This document shows positions 1 to 11,787 of a DNA stretch of 64,000 bases, one piece after another. A model generated the notes under the pieces. That model was given only the letters and a program-made list of their open reading frames with translations, was not told the origin of the DNA and did no database searches. The DNA is taken from NCBI GenBank assembly GCA_015146655.1, contig VKHL01000050.1:122404-186403 (forward strand), given 5' to 3'. The stretch comes from Ochromonas danica (lineage: Eukaryota > Sar > Chrysophyceae > Chromulinales > Chromulinaceae). Position 1 is the stretch's first letter. Each line of letters opens with the position of its first letter. Both the position numbers and the translations under genes were made by a program.

Positions 1-648
1 CTTGCAGTCGAGAGGAGGCATCTTCTACGACCTTGGCTCAGGCACAGGCAAAGGTGTGATTGGAGCTGCTGTCTTATACAATTTTGATGTCTGCTATGGG
101 ATTGAGTGTATGGAAGGTCTCTTCTCGCTCTCTCTCGATGCTCTCAACGCATACAATACTCGCGGTAAAGCTCGTCTTGCAGGTCGTGAGAATGATACAC
201 GTGAGTCAACCTATTGCTTGTCATACCTTACACTGGGTGGAGCAATTGTGATGAATATGCTGTGTTGATAATAGACTGCCAATTCATCCACGGAGATTTC
301 CTAAAGATGCGCACTAAAGATTGGAGAGATGCTGATATGGTCTTTGCGAACTCTACTTGCTATGATAACAACTTGATGGGTGAGATAGCCAAGCTAGCAT
401 GTAAGTGTCGCTCTCATCGATAGGTTTGAGTTGTACAGTGTCTGATGGAAGTGAATGGTATTCTAGTGGGAATGAAGAAAGGATCGTTTTTCGTGAGCTT
501 AACCAAGCGACTTCCTTGCAAGGATTTTGTTGTATTAGATTTCGAAATGTATAAAATGTCATGGGGAGAAGCGACCATCTTCATAATGCAGAAGACAACT
601 GATCCTCGTTCTGCGACTATGTCAGAAGAAGTGCCAGAAGCTGTGTGA
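1..648 (+). CDS. DOT1-like SAM-dependent methyltransferase, 3' part (5' end outside window)
   Basis: Exons are <2-200, 275-400 and 467-648 (stop TGA), with introns 201-274 and 401-466, both GT-AG. The visible 168 residues begin with a class I SAM-binding motif I, FYDLGSGTGKG, then a GIE segment (acidic end of strand 2), a GDF, and VFANSTCYDNN, which sits where DOT1 enzymes have their VFVNN segment. KKGSFFVSLTKRLPC and a terminal strand follow. Known of the family: DOT1 methylates histone H3 Lys79 on nucleosomes, without a SET domain. The order GSGTGKG - GIE - GDF - VFAN - KxGS fits DOT1 better than generic methyltransferases, but the N-terminal lid is outside the window, so the substrate is inferred. 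It ends 150 bp before the convergent KAS II gene. Confidence 0.72.
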
Positions 649-798
649 TCTACTGTACGCTATTCTGGTCACTTGACTTGTATAAGATAGCAGCTTTTGG
701 GGGAGGAAAGGAATGCCTGAAAACAGATTAGATGTTGCATTCTATTATCTTATGGAAATAGGTAAGAGTGGGCAATGTGTGAGGTCAAACTAAGTAAT

Positions 799-2184
799 CT
801 AGTTGATCTTCCGGAAGGCCACGACACCATTGTGTCCGCCAAAGCCGAGATTATCTGACAAAGCAACGCGTAAGTTATCAACTTTGAACGCTTCATTGGG
901 AGTATAGTCCAGGTCACATTCAGGGTCCGGATTCTTGTAGTTGGCAGTGGGTGGTATCACATTGGTCTCCAGAGCCTTGACGCAAGCCACACCTTCAAAT
1001 CCACCTGCGGCACCTAGTGAATGGCCGGTAACACCTTTTATCGAGGAAATTTTGAGCTTGCGAGCATGATCTCCAAAGATATCTTTGAATGCAATAGTTT
1101 CGAAGAGGTCGTTCTTCTTTGTGCTGGTGCCATGTGCATTGATGTACTGAACTTCCTCCTTCTCCAATCCACTATCCTGCAGACATGCCAGAACCGCGCG
1201 CTTCAGGCCTTGTCCTTCAGGATCAGGGGAGGTAATATGATATGCATCACAAGAGGCTCCATATCCTGCCAATTCACAGTAAACTCGCGCTCCTCTACGA
1301 ACCGCATGTTCCAATGTCTCCAAGACAAGCACTCCTGCACCTTCTGCCATAACGAAGCCGGCACGTTCAATATCAAAAGGTTTCGATGCAGCAGTTGGAT
1401 TGTCATTGCAAACGGTATTCATAGCCATGAGATTGCAGAAGCCAGCGAAGGAGAGAGGCGTAAGAGGTGCTTCACAGCCACCGGCAAGCATCACTTCGGC
1501 ATCGCCATTGCGCAGTAATCGCAAAGCCTCACCAAAAGCATGAGTAGCAGTAGCACAAGCTGTCTGAACACCCAAGTTAGGCCCCTTCGCTCCCGTTTCC
1601 ATGGCAACAATTCCCGCCGCCGTGTTGCCCAGAATCATTGGAATAGTGTATGGACCCACAGCATTGGGGCCACTGCCTGCCAAATCCAGGGCAGCACGTT
1701 CAAAGGACTCCATACCTCCAAAAGCAGAGCCAATAATGACTCCAGTTCGTTCAGCAGTGGCAGCCACAGAGAGATCTAAGCCAGCATCAGCTAAAGCCAA
1801 ATGGCTGGCAGCCACGGCATAATGGCAAGACAGATCGTTCTGCTTGATCTTCTTCTTCGATCTGAAATAAGTTTTAGGGTCAAAATTCCTCACTTGTGCT
1901 CCAATCTGACACTTGAAAGGTGATGCGTCAAATCGATCGATACGGCCAATCCCGGAGGTGCCCTGGCAAATGCTGTCGAAGAACTGGCCAGCCGTGTGCC
2001 CAACAGGCGAGATGATGCCAAGCCCAGTAACCACGATTGTCTTTGATGGATGGGCCATGAGTAGACTACTCGAAACAGCTCTATAGGTAGGTATGGAAGG
2101 ATTGGAGGAAAGACGAAATGCTTCCCCTTCCAAGCAGAGAAAGACCAACAGAACTAACACTGGAATCAACTTCGTCAATAACAT
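799..2184 (-). CDS. fabF: Plastid 3-oxoacyl-[acyl-carrier-protein] synthase II (KAS II)
   Basis: Single-exon gene of 461 aa, a condensing enzyme that elongates acyl-ACP in type II fatty acid synthesis in the plastid stroma. The thiolase-fold active site is complete: nucleophile Cys in QTACATATHAF (about residue 210), His in NAHGTSTKKND and His in GVTGHSLGAAGG. The first ATG in frame is at 2184; a further upstream extension has no ATG. The N-terminus MLLTKLIPVLVLLVFLCLEG is a signal peptide, and the next residues EA-FRLSSNP put Phe right after the cleavage site, followed by a Ser/Arg-rich transit-like stretch. That is the bipartite presequence of complex red-lineage plastids. The 5' leader holds a (GGCAA)n run at about 2226-2250. 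The CFAP70-like gene starts 318 bp away on the other strand, so the two share a divergent promoter region. Confidence 0.95.
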   Translation of the reverse strand: MLLTKLIPVLVLLVFLCLEGEAFRLSSNPSIPTYRAVSSSLLMAHPSKTIVVTGLGIISPVGHTAGQFFDSICQGTSGIGRIDRFDASPFKCQIGAQVRNFDPKTYFRSKKKIKQNDLSCHYAVAASHLALADAGLDLSVAATAERTGVIIGSAFGGMESFERAALDLAGSGPNAVGPYTIPMILGNTAAGIVAMETGAKGPNLGVQTACATATHAFGEALRLLRNGDAEVMLAGGCEAPLTPLSFAGFCNLMAMNTVCNDNPTAASKPFDIERAGFVMAEGAGVLVLETLEHAVRRGARVYCELAGYGASCDAYHITSPDPEGQGLKRAVLACLQDSGLEKEEVQYINAHGTSTKKNDLFETIAFKDIFGDHARKLKISSIKGVTGHSLGAAGGFEGVACVKALETNVIPPTANYKNPDPECDLDYTPNEAFKVDNLRVALSDNLGFGGHNGVVAFRKIN

Positions 2185-2502
2185 CTTCAACCCAAGATGA
2201 AATGTATGAGACAAAAGATGAGATAGGCAAGGCAAGGCAAGGCAAGGCTAGATTAGGCAGACCTCACAGGTCGTCTATCACTGTGATAATGTCGAATGAT
2301 GATGATTTGCTATGGGGCGGTCGAGGTGACGCTTTTCGTCCAACTCTCCAAAGTCGGCAAGTGGGGGTGGGCAGACTCAAATCTCGACTTTCTTCATTCT
2401 CGAGTTTTCTCAAAAGCCAATGTGACGGTTTCATTCGCTTTGAATGAATTGAATGATACTGTATCACTGAACTTAGTGTAAAGAGAATTAGATCATCTAG
2501 AT

Positions 2503-5500
2503 ATGGCAGAAGAAGGATATTTTGCAATTGAGGTAAGTCTCCAGCCAATCTCTTCTAATCCCTAGACAATCTCTAATATCCCCCTTCTCTTCAACAGTTA
2601 GAGCATTTCTCTTTGTCACTGTCTGCCGCACTGCCCGCAGAAAATACATGGCGACTGGATGTGGAGATTCAAAATGCCTATGATGTCTTCAACTGGCTAA
2701 CCTCCAAGCAAGTCAAGTATTCTAGTGAGAAGTTCAAGGCAGTGCTCCAAGAAGGCGGTGACTCAGTCTATGTTTTCGGATTTGACAGTTTGTTTTTGCG
2801 GTCGAATTATGTCGAACTCACTCCAGAAGCATTGACTGGTCTTTGCAATGCTAATGTCTCTGTAAAGCTTGTCACTATCAATGAAGCAGCTGCCAGCGCA
2901 CCAACTCCTAAGGTAGCCAAAGGCCAGCCACCGCCACCGGTCATCCCGCAGGAGGAAACACTGGTGGAAGTCGTCCTGCCCATGGCTACACTGCTTACCT
3001 CTCCAGGAAATCAAATCATCTTTGACCAATCCTTGGAAGAGTATCAGTCTGTTGACTATGGCTTGACAGTCAAAAGCCACGCCTCTGTTGTTTCCAACAC
3101 ATCCTCCTTCCTCTTCAAAAGCTATGTGGACACTGACCTCTCTGAGTATGTCATCGGATGCAAGCTACTATCTTGGTCTAATGCCGTGCTATCAAACCCT
3201 GCGCCTAGTTGGGCATTACACGCGCCAGATGTCATAGATCCAAAGGTGAAGGTTCAACCCACAGCAGCAGATCTCCGCAACAAGTACATAGAAAACATCA
3301 ACAAACTAATAGACACACAGTCAAAAGTTGCCAGTTACAGTCTAGAAGTGGGTATGAAGGAAGCAGATTTGTCTATGGAGAGCACTGGTGAGGAAGTGCG
3401 GAGATCATTTCCCTCCCTCGCCTTGTCTGGAGGACGCATACAGTTTGACTCCGCTGCGGCTCGTGATGTTCCCATGGAAGAAGATATTCGTGCACAAAGC
3501 TCTCTTTGGTCAGTCCAGTGGGAGAGGTCTAGTTACATTTTCTTACATCGCAGTCTTGCTCGTCGACTTGTTCAGACTATTAGTGCAGATGGACAACAAG
3601 CATATTTGCCACTCGCAATCAGGAAGGTACCCACACCTGAAGCTGTGGCTGTAGAGGGAGGTGAGGTATTTGCTACTGGATTGGTAGACATTTCCTCTAT
3701 AATAGATCCTGGTCGAGCTCGTGTCACTCTGAACATCTCCGGGCTAGTGGGAGAAGGAATGGAAGGTTCTTCCTTGCAATTGGTCTTTCAAGCTAGTCTA
3801 CCTCTTCGTCCATTATCAGAAATGGTGAAGTTACGCACTGCATTGAAACAACAAGAGAATGCAAACAACACTGTCGTCTCTGAGCAAAAGCCTGCTTTCC
3901 TGGCTAAGGCACCTCATGCTGCTGTCAATCGAGATGCTTTACAAGAACTACGCGATGAGATCTCACGAGTGATTGAACGCATAGCACAAGAATATGTATC
4001 GCAGTATCCCACAAGTGAGACAGAGAAGGAAAGCTCTCCTCAGACAGCAGGACAGCTTTCAGAAGACAAGAAGACAGCCTTTCTCCAATATCTTGCTAGC
4101 AATGGACTCTTCCATGAGTTACAAGAACGACTACGACCAGCTGTGGTCTTAGCTATTCAAGAGAAATATGGTCCTCGTGGGAGAGCACTGGGTAAGAGTG
4201 ACGTCATGAAAGATATTGATAGTCAACTGGTTGTAGATCGAGAAGGATTTGAAGGCAAAGCAGGAGACATCGACTATGAGAGTCATCTACAGTCTGTGCT
4301 CAGTGAGATCTATGTCTTCCTAATCAAAGAATGCAATCTTGTGTTGAACACTCTCTTTGCAAAGACGATGGTCCAGCGGCAGTGGAAAGAAATCGAAAAT
4401 CCTGCTCGCGTAGATGATGAGAAAGAGACGGATTATCAAAAGCTTTCTCGTCTCTTACGACAGGCACAAGATGCCTTTGCTAGTCAACGCTTTAACGTGG
4501 CAGAGACGTTGCATATGGAACGATTACAACTTCTCGATCATTCTGCATCACTCTATGCCAAGAAGAGTTTGATTCATCAATGCTATCTTGACTATGCTAT
4601 CTATACCTTACAACAATGTTGTCATCTAGTTGTATGGAAAGGGCTAGATCGACTTCGACATGGTCAACTAGTAGGTCGTGCTCGTGAAGCTTTGACTGTT
4701 GCTGCACAACAACAACCAGAGAATTGGACAACTGCTTTATTATATGCTATCCTTCTCATTGAATCAGACCAGGCGGAACAAGGAGAAGTTGTTCTCCATC
4801 AGATCTTATCACAACAATTACATGAACATGGTAAAGCAGATTATACTATACGCTCATTTGAAGAAGATTTTAGTGGATATGAATCTGATCAGTTACATCC
4901 TGTTCATCCTCGTATTTATGCTATTCTAGCAAGTTTATTCTATTTACAAGAAAAGCCATTAATGGTACGCAAAGCTTTACAGTTAGCCAATCGTTGTTAT
5001 GAGGAGTGGATACAAGAACAGGAAGAAGCTGGTAATGCCACCAAGGTTAACCTGGGTAGTCCTCGTCGATCACTTGTCTTGCTTCTCTCAGAGACCACAC
5101 TCTATCTTGTCGAACATGCTCAATACCGTGTAGGCCAAGCATGTCTTGCCCTCGCGTTGGAGTCAGAGAAGGCAGTCGTGGAGAAAGCACGTCTCAAACA
5201 GAAGCCTGCCACTAGTCCCGCACACATTCGCTACCTTCTCAAGCGAGCGCAAGTTGAAGCTAGTTGGGGATTCTATCCAGTCTTGACATCTATTGAATGT
5301 CTTGATGCTGCAAGAGATTGTCCGCTAATCGCACAGGAAGAGGAAGATCGCATTTCAGCACATCTTGTTGCTGCCACGGGATGTTTACGGTCATTAGAAT
5401 CTGTTGAAGAAGGACTTGATCATTATATACAAGCTATTAGAATTGCTATGGAAAACCCGTCTGCTGCTCCTGTGCTGCCCTTGGAGGTCTTCTTCTCCTT

Positions 5501-6173
5501 GGGACAACTGGCCCAGCAATTGGGAAAGCACGAGGAAGCCATTCATCTCTTGCTCTTTGGAGCCAAGCACTTCACCTCTTCTGTGATTTGCTTACAATTA
5601 GGTGTGAGTTATCTTCGATTGGACAAATTGGTGGAAGCAGAAGAGGCGCTCATCGAGGCCAATCTCCTCGACAACCGCAACGCTGAGATTTGGGCTATGC
5701 TCACCATCCTATGCCTTCACAGGAGCCCACCGCGTCTTCAAGAAGCTGAGCGATGTCTATTTCAGACACTTCGTCTGGGATTGGATAATGCCACGACTCT
5801 TCGTGAGCTCGCGATGGCCTTTATCTCGGGGGACAAGCTGCAGCTCGCTGAAGACCTTCTGCGACGAGCACTCGTGGTGGAAGCTTCATCGTCATCTAGA
5901 AGAATGGCAAGTGCTCATACACGCAAGCTCTTAGCAGATGTGCTGGCAGGTCAGAATCTCGCTGCGAAGGCAGTGGAGGAGTACAAGGCAGTCTTGCTGG
6001 ACGACAGCGCCGACAGACAAACGAAACTCTCTGTGGCGGACAAATGCTTGGCTCTCCTCTCCTCGTTAGGTCGGGATGAAGAGCTAGAGGCAGTGAAGAA
6101 CATCATCCTCACTCTGGAATTGTCTTCCACGGCCTCAGCCCCTGCAGCAGCAGTGGTGGCGGCAGAACAATAA
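2503..6173 (+). CDS. CFAP70-like TPR protein (cilia- and flagella-associated)
   Basis: Two exons, 2503-2532 (ten codons, MAEEGYFAIE) and 2598-6173, give 1201 aa. The intron 2533-2597 has GTAAGT and a pyrimidine-rich CAACAG acceptor, and joins in phase 0. The N-terminal third is beta-rich and non-repetitive. From about residue 600 the protein is a solenoid of TPR-like helical pairs, for example around DAFASQRFNVAETLHMERLQ and the LGQLAQQLGKHEEAIHLLLF type units to the C-terminus. Size and layout match CFAP70 (formerly TTC18), a TPR subunit of axonemal outer-dynein/central-apparatus structures. This assignment rests on architecture, so another ciliary TPR protein is possible. Codon choice drifts toward A/T in 4450-5000 compared with both ends. 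Confidence 0.6.
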
Positions 6174-6257
6174 CAAACAATAACAACAAATACAATGCCA
6201 TGCTATGCCATGCTATGCCATGTGTTGTCTAAGAGAAGAGAAGAAAGGGAAAGCTAT

Positions 6258-6660
6258 TTATTTACTACCAGGTCCAAAAGGATGAGGTTGATGTAACTTT
6301 GCGCCAAGTTGTTCTTGTGCCTTGAGCTGTTGTTCGAATTGCTGCAGCACGGCGCCGACTTTCTCTTGCGCTTCGATGTATTTGCCCACGCAGCGGTCCG
6401 TGCAGGTCATCTCACCCACTGCCAACTCTCCATCATGATAGCTTGTCACACACTTCTTGAAGCATCCCTCAGCCATCCTATGTCACCATCACAGAAGAAC
6501 AGTCAAAGTGTGGGTGAGGCAATGAGGTGTGGGAATATTAGAAGTGGAAATAGAAGATATACTTGTTGAACATGTCAGTGAGGACTTCTGCCTCCATCTT
6601 AGCCATCGAAAGAGGACTAGGTCCAGTAGGCTGTTGATTTCCACCACCAAAGAAGCTCAT
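6258..6660 (-). CDS. TIM10: Mitochondrial intermembrane-space chaperone TIM10
   Basis: Two exons, 6660-6563 and 6477-6258, 105 aa; intron 6562-6478 splits an AAG codon. The small-Tim signature is intact: twin CX3C motifs in GCFKKCVTSY and MTCTDRCVGKY. These four Cys form the two disulfides of the helical hairpin. The segment MAKMEAEVLTDMFNKMAEGC before the first motif is typical of Tim10. Known role: a hexamer with Tim9 escorts hydrophobic precursors across the intermembrane space to TIM22. The C-terminus is slightly longer than usual and rich in Gln. It is convergent with the CFAP70-like gene, which ends 84 bp away. Confidence 0.93.
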
Positions 6661-6925
6661 CTCTTTCTTCTTCTCTTCTTCTAGTTAATCAGCAGGTTCT
6701 GGTACTGCTTGACCGATCATCACCGACTGCTGACTGTTTTTGTCATCAAAAACTGTTTGTCGAAATAGCAACGAGGAAAAGTCGAGATTGCTTCATATCG
6801 AGTTTTGCCCAGTGAAGAAGTTTAATTGACCCTAAAACCTAACCCCAGTCCTAGCCCTAGCCGGTTTGAGAGAATGGTCATTGTAATTGTACTTATCTAA
6901 TAATTAATTAACGTCTAACTAGAGT
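6661..6925. other. Intergenic, TIM10 promoter / USP39 3' flank
   Basis: No coding sequence seen. At about 6830-6862 is a short degenerate tract of CCTAAA / CCTAACC / CCTAGCC units resembling telomeric repeat, too short and impure to be called a telomere remnant. Confidence 0.4.
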
Positions 6926-8865
6926 CTATTGGGTATTGGGCAACTTCTTCTCATAGACGAGAATGTAGGATTCCGAGACACCTAAAGTGTAACAACAAAC
7001 ACAACAACAGTCAGTCATTAGACACAACAATTACAACAATTACAACACTGTCAATGGGATCGTAGAGAGGTCTTACCAATCTGCTGAGGGGAAGTTTCTG
7101 TGACATGGAGATCTTGCAGTTCGTACCACTGCCCAACTGGTCGACAGTGAAGATGAACTTTGTACTCGCCCAGCTCCAGCACGCGAAGGTCTTCCTCTAC
7201 CGCCACTGGCCCAGAACCAGCAACTGGCATCGCCTTTGATTTAGGTTTGGTGGTGTAGTTGGAATTGTTGATGTCACCAATAGCCACACCTTTGTTGTTG
7301 TTTCCCTTCGTCTCATGGCAAATGTTGGCCACGAGGTCGTATTTGGTCGCCTGGCGTAGTTGATAGCTTGTCGCAACCTGCTTGGCCACAATAAAGACCT
7401 CTTTGCTGTATGTCTCGGACTGAGCGCTATTTAGTGCTTGTAGCTCTAAACGATGTAGTTCTGACCCAAACTTCTGAATGACTTCAACCAGTTTCTCTGT
7501 GGACAATCCCTGCAACTCCTCCACACTTGGACAGCTTCTTGGTCTTCCTGCTGAGCTGCGATCTCCTTCCTCTGTTTCCATTGACGACAGCTTGTCATCA
7601 TCAGAGAAGAGGAAGTCCTTCATCTCGAGGTTCTTCACAGGAAAGGTTACGATTGTTGGGTTCTTCTCTAATGTAAAGTTATTCTTTGTAAATCGTACGA
7701 GATGAAGGATGAGATAACGTGGTAGCTTCTTAATGCGATATTGTCTGCGGACATGACTGTCCTTGGTCACTTGGTCTGTCCACGTCTCTCCGTCGAACTT
7801 CTGCAGCAGTTGGTAGAGTGGCACTTGAGGGATGACTAGGCGGTTATGAGCATCTCGAAAGAGAGGACAAGGTGGCATTTCCAACGAAAGCAAAGTGAAA
7901 GGAACCTCTCTCACAGTGCGAATCCATCCATCACCAACATTTTCTCCTTCACCTGGTGCTGTTTTCTGTAAGAGAAGTTGTTCTTCATAGTTATCCACCA
8001 GACGCTTAGTTAGAGAGACAACTTCAACCACTCCTTGGAAGCTCTCAAATATGACGGAATCACTGTCCTTGGTCTTGTTACTTGGTGGACCTAATCCCTT
8101 TTTCAAAGCATTTAACAACCAAATCAAGAGGTCGACTGCTTCGGATCGTTTGCCAGTAGCAAAGCGACGTTTCGAGTCAACACTCAGTCGATGCACAAGT
8201 TCTTGTGGAGAGACGGTACTCTTGAAGTTCTCAGCTGACCATAACTTGCGCAAAACGAGGCCAAACTCTCTCACCAGAGCAGAGCATCGCGAGGCGTACA
8301 GGCCGGGCTGTAAGAAGAACTCTCTCAAGGGTTCAATATGTCCTAACGTGTGTAGAATGACGTTGAGATCATCAGTGATGTGCAGGTTGTTCAGACCTAC
8401 AAAACCAGGTAGATAGGTGACACCGTGCACATCTCTTGCCAACAGAGCGGTGCTGCCCAGGGTATCGATATCCGTGACAGTGAAGGAGGGGGAGAGACAC
8501 CGTCGAATGTCATCCAAGGACGAGTCGAAGATCTCATAGCTGTCCGGCAGGCAATAGGCACGGCCGCTGTCCACGTTGAGGAAGACGAAGTGACCGCATT
8601 GTAACGAGTGGGTAAAGGCTGGAGTGCTGCGGCCTCGCCCTTCAAAATACTTCCCACAGACCAGACAGATGTAGACATTGCGATTGGTCAAGGTGACGGA
8701 GCAGAGCTTGTCGGAGTCGAAGTCCAGCACTTGGCGATTGATCGTGTCGAGAAAAGGACATTTCACTCTCTTGGCAGAAGAAGAGTCCAGATCAGGGTCT
8801 TCTTCGCTATCAGCATTAGGCACATCAAGTGCTTCTTCGTTAGAATGAGTCAACTCTCGCTTCAT
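6926..8865 (-). CDS. USP39: USP39/Sad1 splicing factor (catalytically dead ubiquitin-specific protease family)
   Basis: Exons 8865-7077 and 6981-6926 give 614 aa. The final 56-nt exon restores the conserved family C-terminus (GVSESYILVYEKKLP); reading through the intron would give an unrelated tail. Order: acidic N-terminus, zinc-finger UBP domain (CLVCGKYFEGRG ... HSLQCGHFVFLN), then a USP fold. The USP catalytic Cys box is replaced by GLNNLHITDDLNVILH, with no Cys, as in USP39. Known role: a U4/U6.U5 tri-snRNP component needed for spliceosome assembly; the zinc-finger/USP body acts as a scaffold. ATG at 8865 is the first in frame. An AACGCGTT palindrome lies 105 bp upstream, between this gene and the divergent gene at 9047. 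Confidence 0.93.
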
Positions 8866-8969
8866 TGAGGAAAGAGAAGGACGGTTGGATTCTGACTCTA
8901 ACCAAGTCAAACCAACAAAGTCATCACTAAACCAACAAGCAGCGATTATTACCGAACCAGCGCATTGGA

Positions 8970-8977
8970 AACGCGTT
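8970..8977. promoter_or_regulatory. AACGCGTT palindrome (MCB-like) in USP39 / 9047-gene divergent promoter
   Basis: Perfect 8-bp palindrome containing ACGCGT, 105 bp from the USP39 ATG and 70 bp from the divergent gene's ATG. A related AAGCGCGTTT follows at 8997-9006. It is one of eight such sites in the window, all in promoter positions. Confidence 0.5.
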
Positions 8978-9046
8978 ATTTGAAAGAAAGATATAAAGCG
9001 CGTTTATCATCTGTGAGTGAGCAACTTTCAAATTAAATTGGATGAG

Positions 9047-11157
9047 ATGAAGAAGATGATGTTGATGGGAGAGATCCAGCGCCAGATGAACAGTCAGCTG
9101 CGAGGGTTTACTTCACAGGAGAGAGAGGAACTGCTCACCTTGTTAGGCTGGCTGGGACTTCGTCAATATCGCAAATGCTTCCCTGAGGAGGCGCTGGCGT
9201 GGCCGCGACTGCAGCGACTGCTCGGTGAGTCATCAGACCCCCCCCTACTGCTGTCCAGTAGCTGACAAACCCCCTTGTCTTGTTTAGAGCGATACACTGA
9301 GGAGATCCTCCAGCTCGACACTTCTCCAGTGGCCAACACTGCCAAGGCAGAGGAAGTGCTGCCCAGACAGAGAAAGAGTCGTCCTGATGCTATGGCGCAG
9401 TATCCCTTTGTCGACCCCGACGGGTCAGTCCCTCAAGCACTGCAAGGAGGATATCTAGATCGCCCCAATTTGCTCCTCATGGGACAGCCTGGACGCAAGC
9501 GATTCCTTGAGAAGGTCTTCGAAGAAATGCGATTTGATCGCGGCGGCATTCGTCTCAGTGACCTACCCGAGGCATTTGATGTAAGTGCTACTCTCGTCCT
9601 CCTCCTCCTCCTCCTCATATTGGGTATTCATTCATGACAGAGAATTGGAGTTCATCTCTCACCTGCATTGAAGAGAATGTTCGAAAAGACACGATCCAAG
9701 TGGACCAATGGCCCTCTGGATCACCCCGCAGCAGACGAGGAAGAGGAGCGCTACAATCGCCTGCACTACATGGAGCGCTACCTCTCCCTCACACAGTGGA
9801 AGACCTTGGCACAGCGACTGCTGAACCTCTTGCGTGAAGGCCGCGATCCGTCCAGTCTCTCAGACCTGCTCACCTTCTTACAGCCTGTACATAATCACAC
9901 ACAGCAGAGAGAAGAGTTCTACGATGAGGAGGAGGAGGATGGTGTAGGGCAGGGAGAAGAGAAGGACCCGCAGGTCTTTCTTCCTGAATATTACAGCGAA
10001 CAACAACAACTTCCAAAACACTCACGACACAGTCGATCACGTCAGTCAAGAAGTAGCAATGGCAATGGAAAGGCGAGGTCGAAGAAGGAAGACCATCGCC
10101 ATCAACTTAAAACGATTCCATCGAAGATTCGAGATCTTGTTCAACGTGATCGACAACGATTCCAACGCACTGATCGTCATCTACAAGCAGCTGCCAAAGA
10201 AGTGATCGCTGAGAAGAGGGTACAAGACTTGATGGACACCATGCCCTATGGTCTCTATGACCCCCCTACCACTACTACTACTAGGACAGCCACCAGCAGC
10301 AGTCAACCGCAATGGCGCCGCCCTATTGCTAGTCGCTCTGGTCGAGACATCGACATCACAGAGGGACGATCTGCTTTGGATATCGCCGAGGCTTTCCTAC
10401 ATGGCTCTATAGCACGAGAATTGGGTGTCTCTCCAGAAGAGTTGGACTTGATTGATGATCATTTGACACCTGCACAGGCTCAAGATGTGGCAGCACAGCT
10501 ACTGGGTGAGTGAGGCATTGATGTTCTCCTATCCTCTCACTAGACCTTGTCGTGACTGTCTGTGTTGTTGATGGCGTTGTGTGATCTAATGTAGGGTTGA
10601 AGAGAGCTAATGCTCTTGGACAGCAGCAGAGAGCAACCCACAGGAGGTCTTCCTCGAGAGAAGATTTGGATTACAAGCCGTGGACAGAGAGAGAAAAAGT
10701 GAGACAGCGAGAAGACGAAGCCAAAGCTATCTATGGGTCTGATTGGAAGTCATCTCGTGGTGGTTGGGTCGCTGACTTTGGCCCAGCACATACCCATCCT
10801 CTCTATCGTGGGCCTGAACGTTATCGGATGTCCTTCCAGGATTTCAAAAGAGAGAAGTCTCGCTCTCCTTCCCCTGATCGCTCTCGTCTAGACATACCAG
10901 AGGTTCATGATGAAATGCTCTTCCAAGTTGCTAGAGACTTGGTGGACCATCGTGAAGAAGTGAGAGACATGAGCAATGAGCCTATCGCAGACAGTCTTCG
11001 AGTGACAGGCGGGATGGCAGCATTACCGCAAAACACATTCGCTACCACCTTGCTTCCCAACGAAAATGAAAACTCTCTTTTGGCTGAAGAGGACATTCTT
11101 TCCACATTCCAGAAGAGTGTGGCGCTGAAAGATGTTCCTCTTCGATCCAGTGAGTAA
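9047..11157 (+). CDS. Unrecognised conserved-looking protein, four exons
   Basis: Exons 9047-9224, 9288-9580, 9641-10505 and 10595-11157; all junctions keep phase and use GTGAGT or GTAAGT donors. The 632-aa product is hydrophilic, with no signal peptide or membrane segment. The N-terminal ~190 residues are ordered, with a helical start (FTSQEREELLTLLGWLGLRQ), a PRLQRLLERYTEEILQ helix and a GGIRLSDLPEAFDRIGVHLS segment reminiscent of a degenerate EF-hand pair. Then comes a basic, low-complexity Ser/Arg/Gln region and a C-terminal module with KSSRGGWVADFGPAHTHPLY. I do not recognise the family. A partial tandem copy lies just downstream at 11392. It shares a divergent promoter with USP39. Confidence 0.75.
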
Positions 11158-11391
11158 ATTGGTAGTAAATTGAGTTTTTTTTTATGTTTTCACGGTTAGG
11201 GTTACGTAAATTGTGACTAGTTTACAATCTCTTGTGGCATTAGCCCATACATATATACGGATGAATGAATGAGAGGTGGCAATGATTTGTTGGTTATTGG
11301 GTGATTAGATCGTGACTAGGTATAAGAAGGGGAGACCTAAGGGCCAACCGTCTATAGACTACTTTCCAGCAAATACATTTGTATTTCCTAC

Positions 11392-11640
11392 ATGGAATTA
11401 GCCGCATACCTAGCGCTTCTGGAAGAAGTTAGAGATGCACATGTTAGGCACATCATGACCTTCCCCGAGGAGGCGGTGGCGTGGTCGCGATTGCAGCAAC
11501 TGCTAGGTGAGCCATCTGACAGGGTTAAGGCTAGGGTGAACTCTCTTTTAGCTGAAGAGGGCATTCTATCCACATTCCAGAAGAGTGTGGCGCTGAAAGA
11601 TGTTCGAATGAGTAAGTTAAGACGATAAATTGTATTTATG
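11392..11640 (+). pseudogene. Internally deleted tandem copy of the 9047-11157 gene
   Basis: The 78-codon reading frame 11392-11628 joins two distant pieces of the upstream gene. FPEEAVAWSRLQQLLGEPSD matches exon 1 plus its read-through intron start (FPEEALAWPRLQRLLGESSD at 9180-9239). NSLLAEEGILSTFQKSVALK matches the end of exon 4 (11072-11130). About 1.8 kb between them is missing. Similarity is clear at DNA level and continues into the 3' flank, so this is a duplication-deletion, not convergence. The parent's donor GGTGAG is retained but translated through. It is probably a relic, though the frame is open and begins with ATG, so a short expressed protein cannot be excluded. Confidence 0.65.
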
Positions 11641-11787
11641 CTTTCATGGTTTGTCGTCACATTGGCATACATAGACAGAGGAGGATGGAATGAATGAACG
11701 AATGAATGTGCTCAGCAGCAACTTGCACAACTTTCTCTATTGATCAAACAAGTGTCGAGATAGCGAGAGGAGAGAGATGGGGTGAGG

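Noticed and set aside
20-648. Generic rRNA or protein-arginine methyltransferase instead of DOT1
   Set aside because: The VFANSTCYDNN segment after GDF and the KxGSFFVS strand fit DOT1 better, but this remains only moderately certain because the N-terminus is missing.
6830-6862. CCTAAA/CCCTAA-like tract as an interstitial telomere
   Set aside because: Only about five impure units; a GGTTAGGG at 11195 is isolated as well.
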